Shown here in pieces: positions 15,973 through 24,963 of a stretch of DNA of 64,000 nucleotides (positions are counted from its first letter, which is position 1; every line of letters begins with the position of its first letter). The notes under the pieces are model-generated. The model worked only from the letters and a program-made list of their open reading frames with translations. It was not told the origin of the DNA and made no database searches. The translations under genes and the position numbers were made by a program. Location: NCBI RefSeq assembly GCF_023349125.1, contig NZ_JAKIKT010000008.1, positions 186,001-250,000 of the forward strand, given 5' to 3'. The stretch comes from Shewanella corallii (lineage in GTDB: Bacteria; Pseudomonadota; Gammaproteobacteria; Enterobacterales; Shewanellaceae).

Positions 15973-16518
15973 TTACCGTTGTCGGCGCCAGTGATTTTTC
16001 ACCATAGCACCCAGCAGCACTTGTGACGATACCAAACTGAAGTTTTGCATCTGTGGCACGGCGCCAAACAGCGAACTGCCGCCGCCCAGTAATACCGGGA
16101 TTTGAGTAATGATAAGTTCATCCACCAAATCTTCGGCCATAAAACTCTGTATGGTCTTGCCGCCATCTATGTAAAGACGCTGATAGCCCATATCATTCAG
16201 TGATTTCACTAATGACTCCAGCGACGCAGCTTGCTGTGCTGTCACCAACTGCGCTTTATCCCTGTACGCTTCAGGTATTTCCTTCAGGCTGTTACTCAGC
16301 ACAAATACAGGCTTGGGATAAGGCCAGGGCACATCGAAACTACAAACCGTTTCAAAGGTAGTTCGTCCCATCACCAGCGCATCTATACCGGAGATAAACT
16401 CAGCCCAGCCCAAATCATCATGGTCCGGATTTGGGATAGCATGCAGCCAGTCCAGCCCGCCCTGGCTATCAGCAATGTAACCATCCAGACTGGTGGCGAT
16501 GTACACGATATTTGTCAT
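15973..16518 (-). CDS. RibD C-terminal / dihydrofolate-reductase-like protein
   Basis: The start is ATG 16518 with GAGG five bases upstream, giving 181 residues; a longer frame has no ribosome site. The sequence MTNIVYIATSLDGYIADSQGGLDWL, the NADPH-site stretch IDALVMGRTTFETV and the late RLYIDGGKTIQSFM and GGGSSLFG are typical of stand-alone RibD_C/DHFR-fold reductases (YyaP/YwjB type). These are not the essential folate enzyme; their substrates are mostly unknown. It is divergent from a TetR-type repressor with a likely shared operator, so it probably answers to a small-molecule inducer. Confidence 0.85.
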   Translation of the reverse strand: MTNIVYIATSLDGYIADSQGGLDWLHAIPNPDHDDLGWAEFISGIDALVMGRTTFETVCSFDVPWPYPKPVFVLSNSLKEIPEAYRDKAQLVTAQQAASLESLVKSLNDMGYQRLYIDGGKTIQSFMAEDLVDELIITQIPVLLGGGSSLFGAVPQMQNFSLVSSQVLLGAMVKNHWRRQR

Positions 16519-16586
16519 AACAGCCTCAATAAACTCACCTAGGCTTTTCATCCCTGTTCATGAGGAACAAAGGAGCAGTGAAAACC

Positions 16587-16630
16587 TTGAACAGGGACCT
16601 ATAACCCAATATAATTCTACGCTGTAGGAT
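16587..16630 (+). promoter_or_regulatory. Consensus sigma70 promoter with overlapping operator palindrome
   Basis: TTGAAC (16587-16592), 17 bases, then TATAAT (16610-16615) gives a near-consensus promoter for the tetR-type gene. An inverted repeat ATTCTAC-GCT-GTAGGAT (16614-16630, one mismatch) covers the -10 end and the expected start point, as for autorepression. Confidence 0.65.
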
Positions 16631-16653
16631 TTAAAGTTTAAGAGACCTTGCAG

Positions 16654-17214
16654 ATGTCGGTCAAGATCAAAAAACGGGGACGTCCGGGGGCTAACAAAAG
16701 TCAGCTCAGTGCTGAGCTCATCCTGAACATGGCGCGTCAGCTGATGAGACAAAACGGCAAAGTACCCAGTATTCGCCAGTTAGCCACTGAGCTTAATGTC
16801 GACGCTATGGCTATCTATCACTATTACGTCAATAAAGCTACCCTGCTTGAGGCTCTGACGGTTTCATTGATTGAAGAAATTTATACCCCGCCAGGCACAG
16901 GAGATTGGCAAGCCGAGTTAAAGCAGTTGTGCCAAAGCTATCTGGCTCTGCTAAGTCGTCAGCAAGGCCTGCTGGAAACCATGCTGTCCATGACCTGCTA
17001 TGGACCGGCACAGGTATTCAGCCACAAAGTCAGCATTGCACTTAAGCCACTAGCGCTGACTGATTCCCAACTCATGCAGATTATTGCCCTGCTGGCCGAC
17101 TACCTGCACGGCGTCGCCATCGCCGCCCAATGTAATCCGGGCAATGATGAGGTCACCAATATCGATGGGCCTTATGGACTGATTTGTCTGGCGATTGAGG
17201 CTTATCGACACTGA
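16654..17214 (+). CDS. TetR-family transcriptional regulator
   Basis: A 186-residue regulator, start ATG 16654. The N-terminal HTH is clear (AELILNMARQLMRQNGKVPSIRQLATELNVDAMAIYHYYVNKATLLEAL), including the AIYHYYVNK helix end typical of TetR proteins; the rest is the helical ligand-binding domain. A basic extension MSVKIKKRGRPGANK precedes the HTH, as in several TetR subgroups. It is divergent from the RibD-like reductase gene and has an operator-like palindrome over its own promoter, so it likely represses itself and the reductase. Confidence 0.88.
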   Translation: MSVKIKKRGRPGANKSQLSAELILNMARQLMRQNGKVPSIRQLATELNVDAMAIYHYYVNKATLLEALTVSLIEEIYTPPGTGDWQAELKQLCQSYLALLSRQQGLLETMLSMTCYGPAQVFSHKVSIALKPLALTDSQLMQIIALLADYLHGVAIAAQCNPGNDEVTNIDGPYGLICLAIEAYRH

Positions 17215-17299
17215 CTCTGGCCCTGACTGCGCTAGTCAGTACCTGTCTCGGCAGAACCTTATAATTTAAAGTTAAGGCTACCGACTAAGGACGGAGTCA

Positions 17300-19366
17300 T
17301 CAGCCAGCTTTGGCTCTGGGTTTGCGCGCGCCGCTCTTGCTGCCTGCACTTTTGGCAGTTGAAGTCTTAGTGCCGGTATTTCTGCCGCCAGCAGAGCTAC
17401 CTGTGCTTTTCTTTTTCCAGCCGCCACGCCCCTTGCCTTTACCTTTCCAGGCTGGTTTGGCCTGCACACCGGCCAGAGCATTGGGCGTAGTTTGCGCTGC
17501 TACCTCAAGCAAATGATGAATATTGGCCAGCAGTGGATCCATAAAACTTTGGTAGCGCATGCTCTTTTGGCTGATAGCCTCCAGGCTTTGCTCCCATAAT
17601 GCTGTCATATCCGGTGTGGTCGCTGCCTCAGGCAAGCTGTTAATCAAACCTCTGCCCACAGGCGTGGCCTGAATACTCTTGCCCTGACGCACTAAAAATC
17701 CGCGCTTAAACAGAAGTTCAATAATACCGGCCCGGGTGGCTTCGGTACCCAGACCGTCGGTGTCTTTCAGGGTCTTACGAATCGCATCATCTTTAACGTA
17801 GCGACCAATCCCTGTCATGGCACTGAGCAAGGTGGCATCGGTAAAGTGCTTTGGCGGCTGGGTCATTTTATCCAGCCGCTCACCACGCTCGCATAACAGC
17901 TCCTCACCCTTTTTCAGCACGGGCAGATGGCTTTGCAGCGGCTCCTCCTCTTTATCATCTCCCTGAGATGCAGCTGCACTACTCTCATTCGCAGATGCCT
18001 TGTTGCTGGCAAACAGCTGCTTCCAGCCCGGCGAGCGGGTCACCTTGGCTTTGGCACTGAACAGGCCTCCGGCTATGGTGACCTCCACTTTAGTGTCCTG
18101 ATACAGGTGATGGGGATAGAACTGGGCCAGATACTGACGGGCAATATGCTCATACAAACGGGCTTCATCCCGGCTGAGCTTAGACAGATCTGCCTTGCGA
18201 TCTGTGGGCACAATCGCATGGTGTGCATCTACCTTACTGTCATTCCAGGCGGCAGACTTAATCGACAAGTCCGGTTTATCCGCCCCCTGAACCAGAGCCG
18301 GAGCGTTATTCAGCACAGCATCCACCACCCCGGGAGCAAGCTTTAACTGCTCTTTGGGCAAATGGCGGGAGTCTGATCTCGGGTAAGTAATCAGCTTGTG
18401 TCTCTCATACAGGCTCTGACAGGTATCCAGCACAGCTTTGGCCGACAAGCCAAAACGCTTTGCGGCATCAATTTGCAGTGATGAGAGTGAGTAAAGCAAA
18501 GGTGGCGCCTGGCGCTTATCCTTTTGCTCAAGTGCAGTGACCTGGCCGGGCTGACCCGTGATCCGCTCGACCACATTGTCAGCCAACCGTGGCGACAACA
18601 CCCGCCCCTCTTCATCCATAAATTTCTGGCAGGCTTCACTGGGTTGCCAACGGGCGGTAAAACGCTCTCCGGCATGTGTCAGCAGGTGGGCATCCACCTG
18701 ATAAAAAGGTTTGGGCTCAAAGGCTTCAATGGTTTCATCCCGGCGCACGACCAGCCCCAGCAGTGGAGTTTGCACCCGCCCCACTGAAAGCACGCCCTGG
18801 TAGCCTACTTTGCGCCCCTGCAGGGTAAAGGCGCGGGTCATGTTCATACCATAAAGCCAGTCGGCACGACTGCGGGCCAGAGCAGAGGTGGATAAGGGCA
18901 CAAATTCGCGGTTGGAGCGCAATTGACTCAATGCACGCTTTACCGCCTGTGGGTTGAGGTCACTGATCAGCAGGCGTTGAGTCTGACCCAACTTGGTTTG
19001 ACTCACTTTAAGGTAAGAGAGTACCTCATCCACCAAGAGTTGCCCTTCCCTGTCAGGATCACCGGCATGCACAAGACTGTCGGCCTGCTTCACCAATTTG
19101 CGAAGTACAGACAGCTGACTGCGACTGGAGGATTTCGGCATCAGTTGCCATTGTTCGGGCACGACAGGCAGGTCTTCCATTTTCCAGGATTTATACTTCT
19201 CGTCATAGGCATCCGGTGGTGCCTGCTCGAGCAGGTGACCAATACACCAGGACACCATATCGCCATTCCCCACCTCGATGTAACCATCATGCTTTTTATG
19301 TGGCTTGGGCAGTACATCGGCAATGGCGCGCCCCAAACTGGGCTTTTCGGCGATATAGAGGATCAT
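17300..19366 (-). CDS. topB: DNA topoisomerase III
   Basis: Starts at ATG 19366 (MILYIAEKPSLGRAIADVLP); 688 residues. It is a type IA topoisomerase: an N-terminal Toprim domain (EKPS; GDPDREGQLLVDEVL with the DxD-type metal site), the active-site Tyr in LITYPRSDSRHLP, and the GLGTEATRAGIIELLFKRGFL motif. E. coli TopB has 653 residues; the excess is a Lys/Gly/Ser-rich C-terminal tail (from about residue 650) rather than zinc fingers, probably for DNA binding. The enzyme decatenates single-stranded or hemicatenated DNA during replication and recombination. Confidence 0.95.
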   Translation of the reverse strand: MILYIAEKPSLGRAIADVLPKPHKKHDGYIEVGNGDMVSWCIGHLLEQAPPDAYDEKYKSWKMEDLPVVPEQWQLMPKSSSRSQLSVLRKLVKQADSLVHAGDPDREGQLLVDEVLSYLKVSQTKLGQTQRLLISDLNPQAVKRALSQLRSNREFVPLSTSALARSRADWLYGMNMTRAFTLQGRKVGYQGVLSVGRVQTPLLGLVVRRDETIEAFEPKPFYQVDAHLLTHAGERFTARWQPSEACQKFMDEEGRVLSPRLADNVVERITGQPGQVTALEQKDKRQAPPLLYSLSSLQIDAAKRFGLSAKAVLDTCQSLYERHKLITYPRSDSRHLPKEQLKLAPGVVDAVLNNAPALVQGADKPDLSIKSAAWNDSKVDAHHAIVPTDRKADLSKLSRDEARLYEHIARQYLAQFYPHHLYQDTKVEVTIAGGLFSAKAKVTRSPGWKQLFASNKASANESSAAASQGDDKEEEPLQSHLPVLKKGEELLCERGERLDKMTQPPKHFTDATLLSAMTGIGRYVKDDAIRKTLKDTDGLGTEATRAGIIELLFKRGFLVRQGKSIQATPVGRGLINSLPEAATTPDMTALWEQSLEAISQKSMRYQSFMDPLLANIHHLLEVAAQTTPNALAGVQAKPAWKGKGKGRGGWKKKSTGSSAGGRNTGTKTSTAKSAGSKSGARKPRAKAG

Positions 19367-19784
19367 ATGACGAGACAAGTAACTACTGGATAAGTTTACA
19401 GTACAATTTAACCAAGCAAACAGGCGCTGTAAACCCAAAGCAAGAAAACAGCCACTAATTGCTGTAAATACTACCTATCTAACAGTCTGTTAAACGCCGC
19501 GCTGCAAAAAGCCAGGGCATGACCCCAACACTGTTCGTTTAAGCGATCCTCCAAGGACAAACACTAAAACCTTGAACCACGAAGGGCACTAAGAAAAGCA
19601 GCATTCTTTTTCCTCTTCTTCGTGTCCTCAGTGTAGTGAGCGAAGCGAACGCTTCGTGGTCGCAGCTTTTAAAGATAAAAAGCCCTGCGTTAATGCGCAG
19701 GGCTTTTCAATTTCTCATCGATTGACCGGTTCACCTAGCGGTATGTTCAGCTTGGCCCCGGCTTTATTTCAGCAGCTTATCCGC
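19367..19784. repeat. Intergenic region with an inverted, probably dispersed repeat
   Basis: Between topB and purF. Bases 19570-19665 hold arms of the type CCACGAAGGGCACTAAGAAA ... CTTCTTCGTGTCCTCAGTG ... CTTCGTGG that can fold back, ending in a perfect hairpin CGAAGCG-AA-CGCTTCG (19641-19656). Similar AACCACGAAGGACACGAAG motifs recur in many proteobacterial genomes. The purF terminator follows. Confidence 0.5.
19676..19709 (-). terminator. Terminator of cvpA-purF
   Basis: AGCCCTGCG-TTAATG-CGCAGGGCT (19681-19704); the minus strand continues with T5. Confidence 0.8.
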
Positions 19785-21299
19785 TTATGGATGGCAAACG
19801 TTATGCAGCTCCAGGTTGGTCCCCAGCTCCATATTACGGTTCGCCTTGGCATCGTCGTTACGCAGTGCGGTCAGATAATCCAAATAGGCCTGATCCACAT
19901 CCTTGGTAATGTACTCGCCGTCGAATACTGAGGTTTCAAAGCGCTGAATATCTGGGTTTTCCTGACGTACAGCTTCCACCAGATCAGCCAAATCCTGGAA
20001 GATAATCCCATCGGCGCCAATGATACGGGCGATCTCTTCAGAGTCACGGCCATGGGCAATCAACTCATTGGAGGTCGGCATATCGATACCGTACACATTG
20101 GGGAAGCGGATTTCAGGGGCAGCAGAGGCGAAGTACACCTTCTTGGCACCGGCTTCACGGGCCATCTCGATGATCTGCTCTGAGGTGGTACCGCGTACGA
20201 TGGAATCATCCACCAGCAGCACATTTTTACCTTTGAATTCAGCACCAATGGCATTGAGCTTACGACGTACTGATTTCTTACGCTCCTGCTGACCCGGCAT
20301 AATAAAGGTACGGCCGATATAGCGGTTTTTCACAAAACCCTGGCGGTATGGCAGGTCCATACAACGGGCTATTTCCAGCGCGATATCGCAGGAGGTTTCC
20401 GGAATTGGAATCACTACGTCAATATCCAGGTCGTACCATTCCCGTTTAATCTTGTCTCCCAGACGGGTTCCCATATTCACGCGGGACGCGTAAACAGAGG
20501 CCTTGTCTATGGTGGAGTCAGGGCGGGCAAAGTAGACGTACTCAAAGATACATGGCACATGGCTTGGGTCCTGAGCACACTGACGAGTGTACAGCTGACC
20601 ATCCAGGGTAATATAGACAGCCTCGCCCGGCGCCACATCACGCATCACCTCGAAGCCGACTGCATCCAGCGCCACGCTCTCAGAGGCCACCATGTATTCG
20701 GTACCCTGTTCGGTTTCATGCTTACCCAACACCAGAGGGCGAATACCGTGAGGATCGCGGAAAGCCACCAGGCCCTGCCCAATAATCATGGCCACCACAG
20801 CGTAGGCGCCACGGGTCATCTTGTGTACTGCCGCAACAGCATCGAACACATGCTCTTCGGTCAGATTACGGCAACTGGTGTGTTGCAGTTCGTCAGCCAA
20901 CAGGTTCAGCAGCACTTCTGAGTCAGAGGTGGTGTTGACATGACGACGTTGCTCAGCCAGACGCTCCATCAAATCGACAGTGTTGGTGAGGTTGCCATTG
21001 TGGGCGAGGGAGATACCGAAGGGAGAGTTGACGTAGAAAGGTTGGGCTTCCGAAGAACTGGAGCTGCCGGCGGTGGGGTAACGAACATGACCTATGCCCG
21101 AATTACCCTGAAGCCGCTGCATATGCTTCACTTCGAACACATCCTTCACCATGCCATTAGCTTTGCGCAGGCGGAAGGCGCCTTCATCAATGGTCACTAT
21201 GCCCGCTGCGTCCTGGCCGCGGTGCTGAAGCACTGTCAGTGCATCATAGATGGTCTGATTAACCGACGAGCGGCCAACAATTCCGACGATACCACACAT
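19785..21299 (-). CDS. purF: Amidophosphoribosyltransferase
   Basis: A 504-residue enzyme for the first committed step of purine synthesis: PRPP plus glutamine gives 5-phosphoribosylamine. The mature N-terminus MCGIVGIVG exposes the catalytic Cys2 of the Ntn-type glutaminase domain; NHN-type residues follow (GISLAHNGNLTN). The phosphoribosyltransferase half has the PRPP loop NVLLVDDSIVRGTTS at about residues 362-376. Length equals E. coli PurF (505). It lies 92 bases after cvpA, forming the usual cvpA-purF unit. Confidence 0.97.
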   Translation of the reverse strand: MCGIVGIVGRSSVNQTIYDALTVLQHRGQDAAGIVTIDEGAFRLRKANGMVKDVFEVKHMQRLQGNSGIGHVRYPTAGSSSSSEAQPFYVNSPFGISLAHNGNLTNTVDLMERLAEQRRHVNTTSDSEVLLNLLADELQHTSCRNLTEEHVFDAVAAVHKMTRGAYAVVAMIIGQGLVAFRDPHGIRPLVLGKHETEQGTEYMVASESVALDAVGFEVMRDVAPGEAVYITLDGQLYTRQCAQDPSHVPCIFEYVYFARPDSTIDKASVYASRVNMGTRLGDKIKREWYDLDIDVVIPIPETSCDIALEIARCMDLPYRQGFVKNRYIGRTFIMPGQQERKKSVRRKLNAIGAEFKGKNVLLVDDSIVRGTTSEQIIEMAREAGAKKVYFASAAPEIRFPNVYGIDMPTSNELIAHGRDSEEIARIIGADGIIFQDLADLVEAVRQENPDIQRFETSVFDGEYITKDVDQAYLDYLTALRNDDAKANRNMELGTNLELHNVCHP

Positions 21300-21391
21300 G
21301 GGAAAACTTCCTCATTGTAAGATGTTCTATGTCATTATCAGGAAGGGTCGGTTGCCCTTCCTTGGTGGGAAGGTGCAAAACTGCCCTTCCC

Positions 21392-21880
21392 TTATATTTG
21401 GGGTACAAAGCTTGAGGTATCTTCCAAATAATGGAAAAACCACTGGATAACCACACCGAACTCGGGCACCAGCACAGAATCCTTCCACCATTGGGTGTTG
21501 GGTGCACCGGTAAAGGCATCCAAAAAGAACAGCAGAGCACTGACGATTAGGGCACCTCTAATGCCGCCAAACACCAGGCCCAACACACGATCGGTTCCCG
21601 ACAATCCTGTCTTGGCAACCAGCTGCCCCAGCAAGTAATTCACCAGGGCACCGAGTATAAGAGTCGTTACAAAGAGTATGGCTATGGCCACGCCATTTCG
21701 CACCATTTCATCCCCAATCTGGGTTAGGTGGACGGCGAGATCCTGATAGAACTGACTGGCAATAAAGAAAGCAACAAACCAGACAACAAGAGACATGGCT
21801 TCCTTGGCAAAGCCCCGGACCAGGCTGATAAGCGCTGACAGTCCGACAATTCCGATAATGGCGTAATCAATCCAAACCAT
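21392..21880 (-). CDS. cvpA: CvpA family membrane protein
   Basis: A 162-residue inner-membrane protein with four predicted helices (WIDYAIIGIVGLSALISLV, LVVWFVAFFIASQFY, GVAIAILFVTTLILGALVNYLL, GIRGALIVSALLFFLDAF). Sequence and position before purF identify CvpA, named for colicin V production and linked to purine genes and envelope stress in enterobacteria; the molecular role is unclear. The loop KTGLSGTDRVLGLVFGGIRG is the conserved family signature. Confidence 0.93.
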   Translation of the reverse strand: MVWIDYAIIGIVGLSALISLVRGFAKEAMSLVVWFVAFFIASQFYQDLAVHLTQIGDEMVRNGVAIAILFVTTLILGALVNYLLGQLVAKTGLSGTDRVLGLVFGGIRGALIVSALLFFLDAFTGAPNTQWWKDSVLVPEFGVVIQWFFHYLEDTSSFVPQI

Positions 21881-22094
21881 GAAAGAATGGCATCCGAAAG
21901 AGTAGTTTTAGACGGGCGGGATTCTAGCAGGATCTGGCCCTCTTCTCACCTCTGGATCAAGAAATTACGGTAATTATCAATTCACTCTGGCGAACAGTCA
22001 GCCAATCGGTCACCACTATTTGAACAATCTTTAATTTTATCCCGTTAACCATCCCAAGTAGCATGGGGGAATTCCCCAACTGCACAACTGACTA

Positions 22095-23069
22095 ATGAGC
22101 TCATTCCTCAAATATCAGCACAGTGCCAGTCTCAACCGGGTAAGACAAGGAACCGCACTCATCGCCGAAGGAGGTGGCCAGAAAGGCATATTCACCGCAG
22201 GCGTTCTCGACAGTTGGCTGGAGCTGGGCTTCAATCCATTCTCGTTAATGATAGGCACTTCAGCAGGCGCCCAGAATCTTTCCAGCTTTCTGTCTGGTCA
22301 ACAGGGTTTCGCTCAGCGCTCGATTATGCAGTTGACCAGAGACAAACAGTTCTTCAATCCCGGCCGCGCTTTTTTGGGTGGGAATACAGTGGACCTGGAT
22401 TGGTATTTTCATAAAACCACCCAGAATGAATACCGCCTGGATGTCGATAAAGGCGTGCAAGCATTGGCAGACAGAGAGTTCCTGATAACCTCTACCCGAA
22501 TCAGTGATATTCAACCCAGCTTTTTCAGTCCCAATCAAGATAACTGGCTCCAGCTTCTTAAAGCCTCTAGCGCCCTGCCATTTCTTTACCGTAATGGCGT
22601 TGAGATTGATGGTGAGCATTATCTGGATGGGGGACTGGCCGCACCATTGCCCATAGAAGAGGCCTATCACAGAGGCGCACGCCGGATTGTGGTAATACGT
22701 ACCGCTCCGTCTGATACTGAATTCGCCACGCCCTGGGTGCACAGACTCAGTGACTGGCTTGAGCAACACCATAGACAGGTACCTATGGTGGAGTATCTGG
22801 CTCATCATGAAGCGGTATACCAGCGCTCTTTGGCATTTCTGGATAATCCTCCGGAGGATCTGCAGATACTTCAATTGTGTCCCCCAACTCCTCTGTCCAG
22901 CAGGTTGATTGGCAGCGAAGATAAGTCACTGCGTTACGACTATCTGTCAGGTATGGCGATGGGACGCAGAACCCTGCTGGGTGGCAAACTCAACTTTGTA
23001 CTCAGAGGTGATCAAAGTATTCCACACTGGCCTGCCCCCTGGACATCGCAGGCAGCAACGGCGGGTTAG
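22095..23069 (+). CDS. Patatin-like phospholipase
   Basis: A 324-residue cytoplasmic patatin-family lipid hydrolase. The oxyanion loop EGGGQKGIF (about 25-33), the nucleophile elbow GTSAG (about 54-58, Ser) and the DGG of the Ser-Asp dyad (YLDGGLAAPLPIEEA, about 178) are all intact, so it should be active. It resembles E. coli YjjU and bacterial acyl hydrolases of about 320-360 residues. It stands alone between cvpA-purF and pyrBI. Substrate not deducible. Confidence 0.88.
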   Translation: MSSFLKYQHSASLNRVRQGTALIAEGGGQKGIFTAGVLDSWLELGFNPFSLMIGTSAGAQNLSSFLSGQQGFAQRSIMQLTRDKQFFNPGRAFLGGNTVDLDWYFHKTTQNEYRLDVDKGVQALADREFLITSTRISDIQPSFFSPNQDNWLQLLKASSALPFLYRNGVEIDGEHYLDGGLAAPLPIEEAYHRGARRIVVIRTAPSDTEFATPWVHRLSDWLEQHHRQVPMVEYLAHHEAVYQRSLAFLDNPPEDLQILQLCPPTPLSSRLIGSEDKSLRYDYLSGMAMGRRTLLGGKLNFVLRGDQSIPHWPAPWTSQAATAG

Positions 23070-23356
23070 CCCTGCTATGTTTTGCTTTTAGTTATCCGGG
23101 TTTGAGCTAGGGCTCCCAAGATAGTCCGCACTATGAGTTTTTACCTGTCCGGTACCACCAGTCTTTTTGGCTGCAGATGAAGGATTGCGACCATGGCGAT
23201 GTAAGCGCCTTATTAGACGCCACAAATTTCACACGACAAAGTCGGATAAAGACTATGTTAAACTGAGAGTTAGCCCCTATGCTCATGCATCAGGGCTTGA
23301 AATATACAACAAACAGCGTATAGTCACGGGAATTTTGTCTGGAGCACAGTAACCCT
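23070..23356. other. Intergenic region upstream of the pyr leader
   Basis: About 290 bases that must contain the pyrBI promoter. I find no unambiguous -35/-10 pair; the best -10 candidate is TATGTT at 23254-23259. A 61-codon open frame here is not convincing. Confidence 0.5.
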
Positions 23357-23443
23357 ATGGTATTTGCCATCTCTTTCAAGTTTCGTACTTGCCACCGTAA
23401 CTTCGGTGCGACCGGGTATTTGCTCCAGTCTATACATAATTAA
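23357..23443 (+). CDS. pyrL: pyr leader peptide
   Basis: A 28-codon frame begins ATG 23357 (MVFAISFKFRTCH...) and its TAA at 23441-23443 overlaps the 5' arm of the terminator hairpin before pyrB. This is the arrangement of the E. coli pyrBI leader: when UTP is low, RNA polymerase pauses, the ribosome catches up, translates to the end and prevents the hairpin. The sequence shares no evident similarity with E. coli PyrL beyond several Phe codons, but placement and stop overlap are telling. Confidence 0.75.
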   Translation: MVFAISFKFRTCHRNFGATGYLLQSIHN

Positions 23444-23469
23444 GCCTCCTTTATTGGGGGCTTTTTTTT
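23442..23469 (+). promoter_or_regulatory. pyrBI attenuator (intrinsic terminator)
   Basis: AAGCCTCC (23442-23449) pairs with GGGGGCTT after a short loop, followed by T8, 27 bases before the pyrB ATG. It overlaps the stop codon of the leader peptide, so translation of the leader would melt it. Confidence 0.85.
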
Positions 23470-23495
23470 GGGTCAAAAGCCAAAGGATAAGAAAC

Positions 23496-24425
23496 ATGCC
23501 TAATCCGCTCTACAAAAAGCACATATTGTCCATTCCGGAACTGTCCCGCGAGGAACTGGAATTGGTGGTTGAAACTGCCGGTCAAATCAAAGCCGAGCCG
23601 AGACCCACTCTACTGCAACATAAAGTGATTGCCAGTTGCTTCTTTGAAGCATCAACCCGTACCCGCCTGTCTTTTGAGACTTCCATCCAGCGCCTGGGTG
23701 GCCGGGTCATTGGTTTCCCCGATGCAGGCAACACCTCTGCAGGAAAAAAGGGAGAGACACTAGCGGACTCTGTACGTGTTATCTCCTCCTATGTAGATGC
23801 CTTTGTCATGCGCCACCCACGTGAAGGCGCTGCTCGTCTGGCCTCTGAATTTTCTGGCCGCGTGCCTGTAATTAACGGTGGCGACGGTGCTAACCAGCAT
23901 CCAACCCAGACACTGCTTGACCTGTTCACCATCTATGAAACTCAGGGTCGCCTGGACAACCTGCATATCGCCATGGTGGGTGACCTGAAATATGGCCGCA
24001 CAGTGCATTCATTGACGCAGGCACTGACCAAGTTCAAAAACAACCGCTTCTACTTTATCGCTCCGGACGTGTTGGCCATGCCAGACTACATTCTGGATCA
24101 GGTTAAAGAAGCCGGTATGGAATACAGCATCCACAGCACCATGGAAGAGGTGATGTCTGAATTGGATATTCTGTATATGACCCGGGTTCAGAAAGAGCGC
24201 TTCGACGAGTCTGAGTACGCTCATATCAAGTCAGCCTTTATCCTGAGTGGTCAAACTCTGGAAGGTGCCAAAGACAATCTGAAAGTCCTGCACCCGCTGC
24301 CACGGGTAGACGAGATCACAGTAGACGTCGACAGCACACCCTATGCCTACTACTTTGAGCAGGCAGAAAACGGGGTCTATGCCCGCCAAGCACTGCTGGC
24401 ACTGGTACTGAACGAAGAGATTTAA
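23496..24425 (+). CDS. pyrB: Aspartate carbamoyltransferase catalytic subunit
   Basis: The start is ATG 23496 (MPNPLYKKHILSI) with AAGGATAAG before it; a longer frame runs through the attenuator and is not used. The 309-residue enzyme condenses carbamoyl phosphate with aspartate in pyrimidine synthesis. Visible signatures are FFEASTRTRLSFE (carbamoyl-phosphate loop STRTR), HPTQTLLDLFTI, DLKYGRTVHSL and HPLPRVDEI. It is followed 12 bases later by the regulatory subunit. Expression is expected to follow UTP level via the attenuator. Confidence 0.97.
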   Translation: MPNPLYKKHILSIPELSREELELVVETAGQIKAEPRPTLLQHKVIASCFFEASTRTRLSFETSIQRLGGRVIGFPDAGNTSAGKKGETLADSVRVISSYVDAFVMRHPREGAARLASEFSGRVPVINGGDGANQHPTQTLLDLFTIYETQGRLDNLHIAMVGDLKYGRTVHSLTQALTKFKNNRFYFIAPDVLAMPDYILDQVKEAGMEYSIHSTMEEVMSELDILYMTRVQKERFDESEYAHIKSAFILSGQTLEGAKDNLKVLHPLPRVDEITVDVDSTPYAYYFEQAENGVYARQALLALVLNEEI

Positions 24426-24437
24426 GGAAGCGATAAC

Positions 24438-24905
24438 ATGACCAAAGATAACCACCTGAAAGTAGAAGCCATTAAAAATGGTACTGTTATCGATCATATC
24501 CCAGCTAACGTGGGCTTTAAGGTACTGAAGCTATTCAAGCTGGATGACACTGCAGAACGTGTCACCATAGGTCTGAACCTGCCCTCTTCTGCTTTGGGCA
24601 AGAAAGATCTGATTAAGATTGAAAATGTGCTGTTTGACGAACAGCGGGCAAAACGTCTGGCACTGTTGGCTCCAAATGCCACGGTCAACAAAATCGAAAA
24701 CTACCAGGTCGTCGCCAAACTGCCGGTTGTTCTACCCGAGAACATCAAAGGCGTGTTCGGCTGCGCCAACACCAACTGCATCACCCATGTAGAGCCTGCA
24801 GTGGAAAGCCACTTCGGCGTATTCGTTAAAGACGGGGATATCCAGCTCAAGTGTAAATACTGCGAGAAGGTGTTCTCAAGAGAAGTAATGACAGAGCAGG
24901 CTTAA
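24438..24905 (+). CDS. pyrI: Aspartate carbamoyltransferase regulatory subunit
   Basis: A 155-residue protein with the N-terminal allosteric domain that binds CTP/ATP (IKNGTVIDHIPANVGFKVLKLF) and a C-terminal zinc domain with the four cysteines in CANTNC and CKYC. It joins PyrB into the 12-subunit holoenzyme. The length equals that of E. coli PyrI within two residues. Confidence 0.97.
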   Translation: MTKDNHLKVEAIKNGTVIDHIPANVGFKVLKLFKLDDTAERVTIGLNLPSSALGKKDLIKIENVLFDEQRAKRLALLAPNATVNKIENYQVVAKLPVVLPENIKGVFGCANTNCITHVEPAVESHFGVFVKDGDIQLKCKYCEKVFSREVMTEQA

Positions 24906-24922
24906 GCACTATTTAAAGGCAT

Positions 24923-24950
24923 AAAAAAGCCCTGCTGTTGCAGGGCTTTT
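24923..24950. terminator. Bidirectional terminator between pyrI and the first TonB receptor
   Basis: GCCCTGC-TGTT-GCAGGGC (24929-24946) with A6 before and T4 after. Confidence 0.85.
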
Positions 24951-24963
24951 ATTTAGTTCAAAA

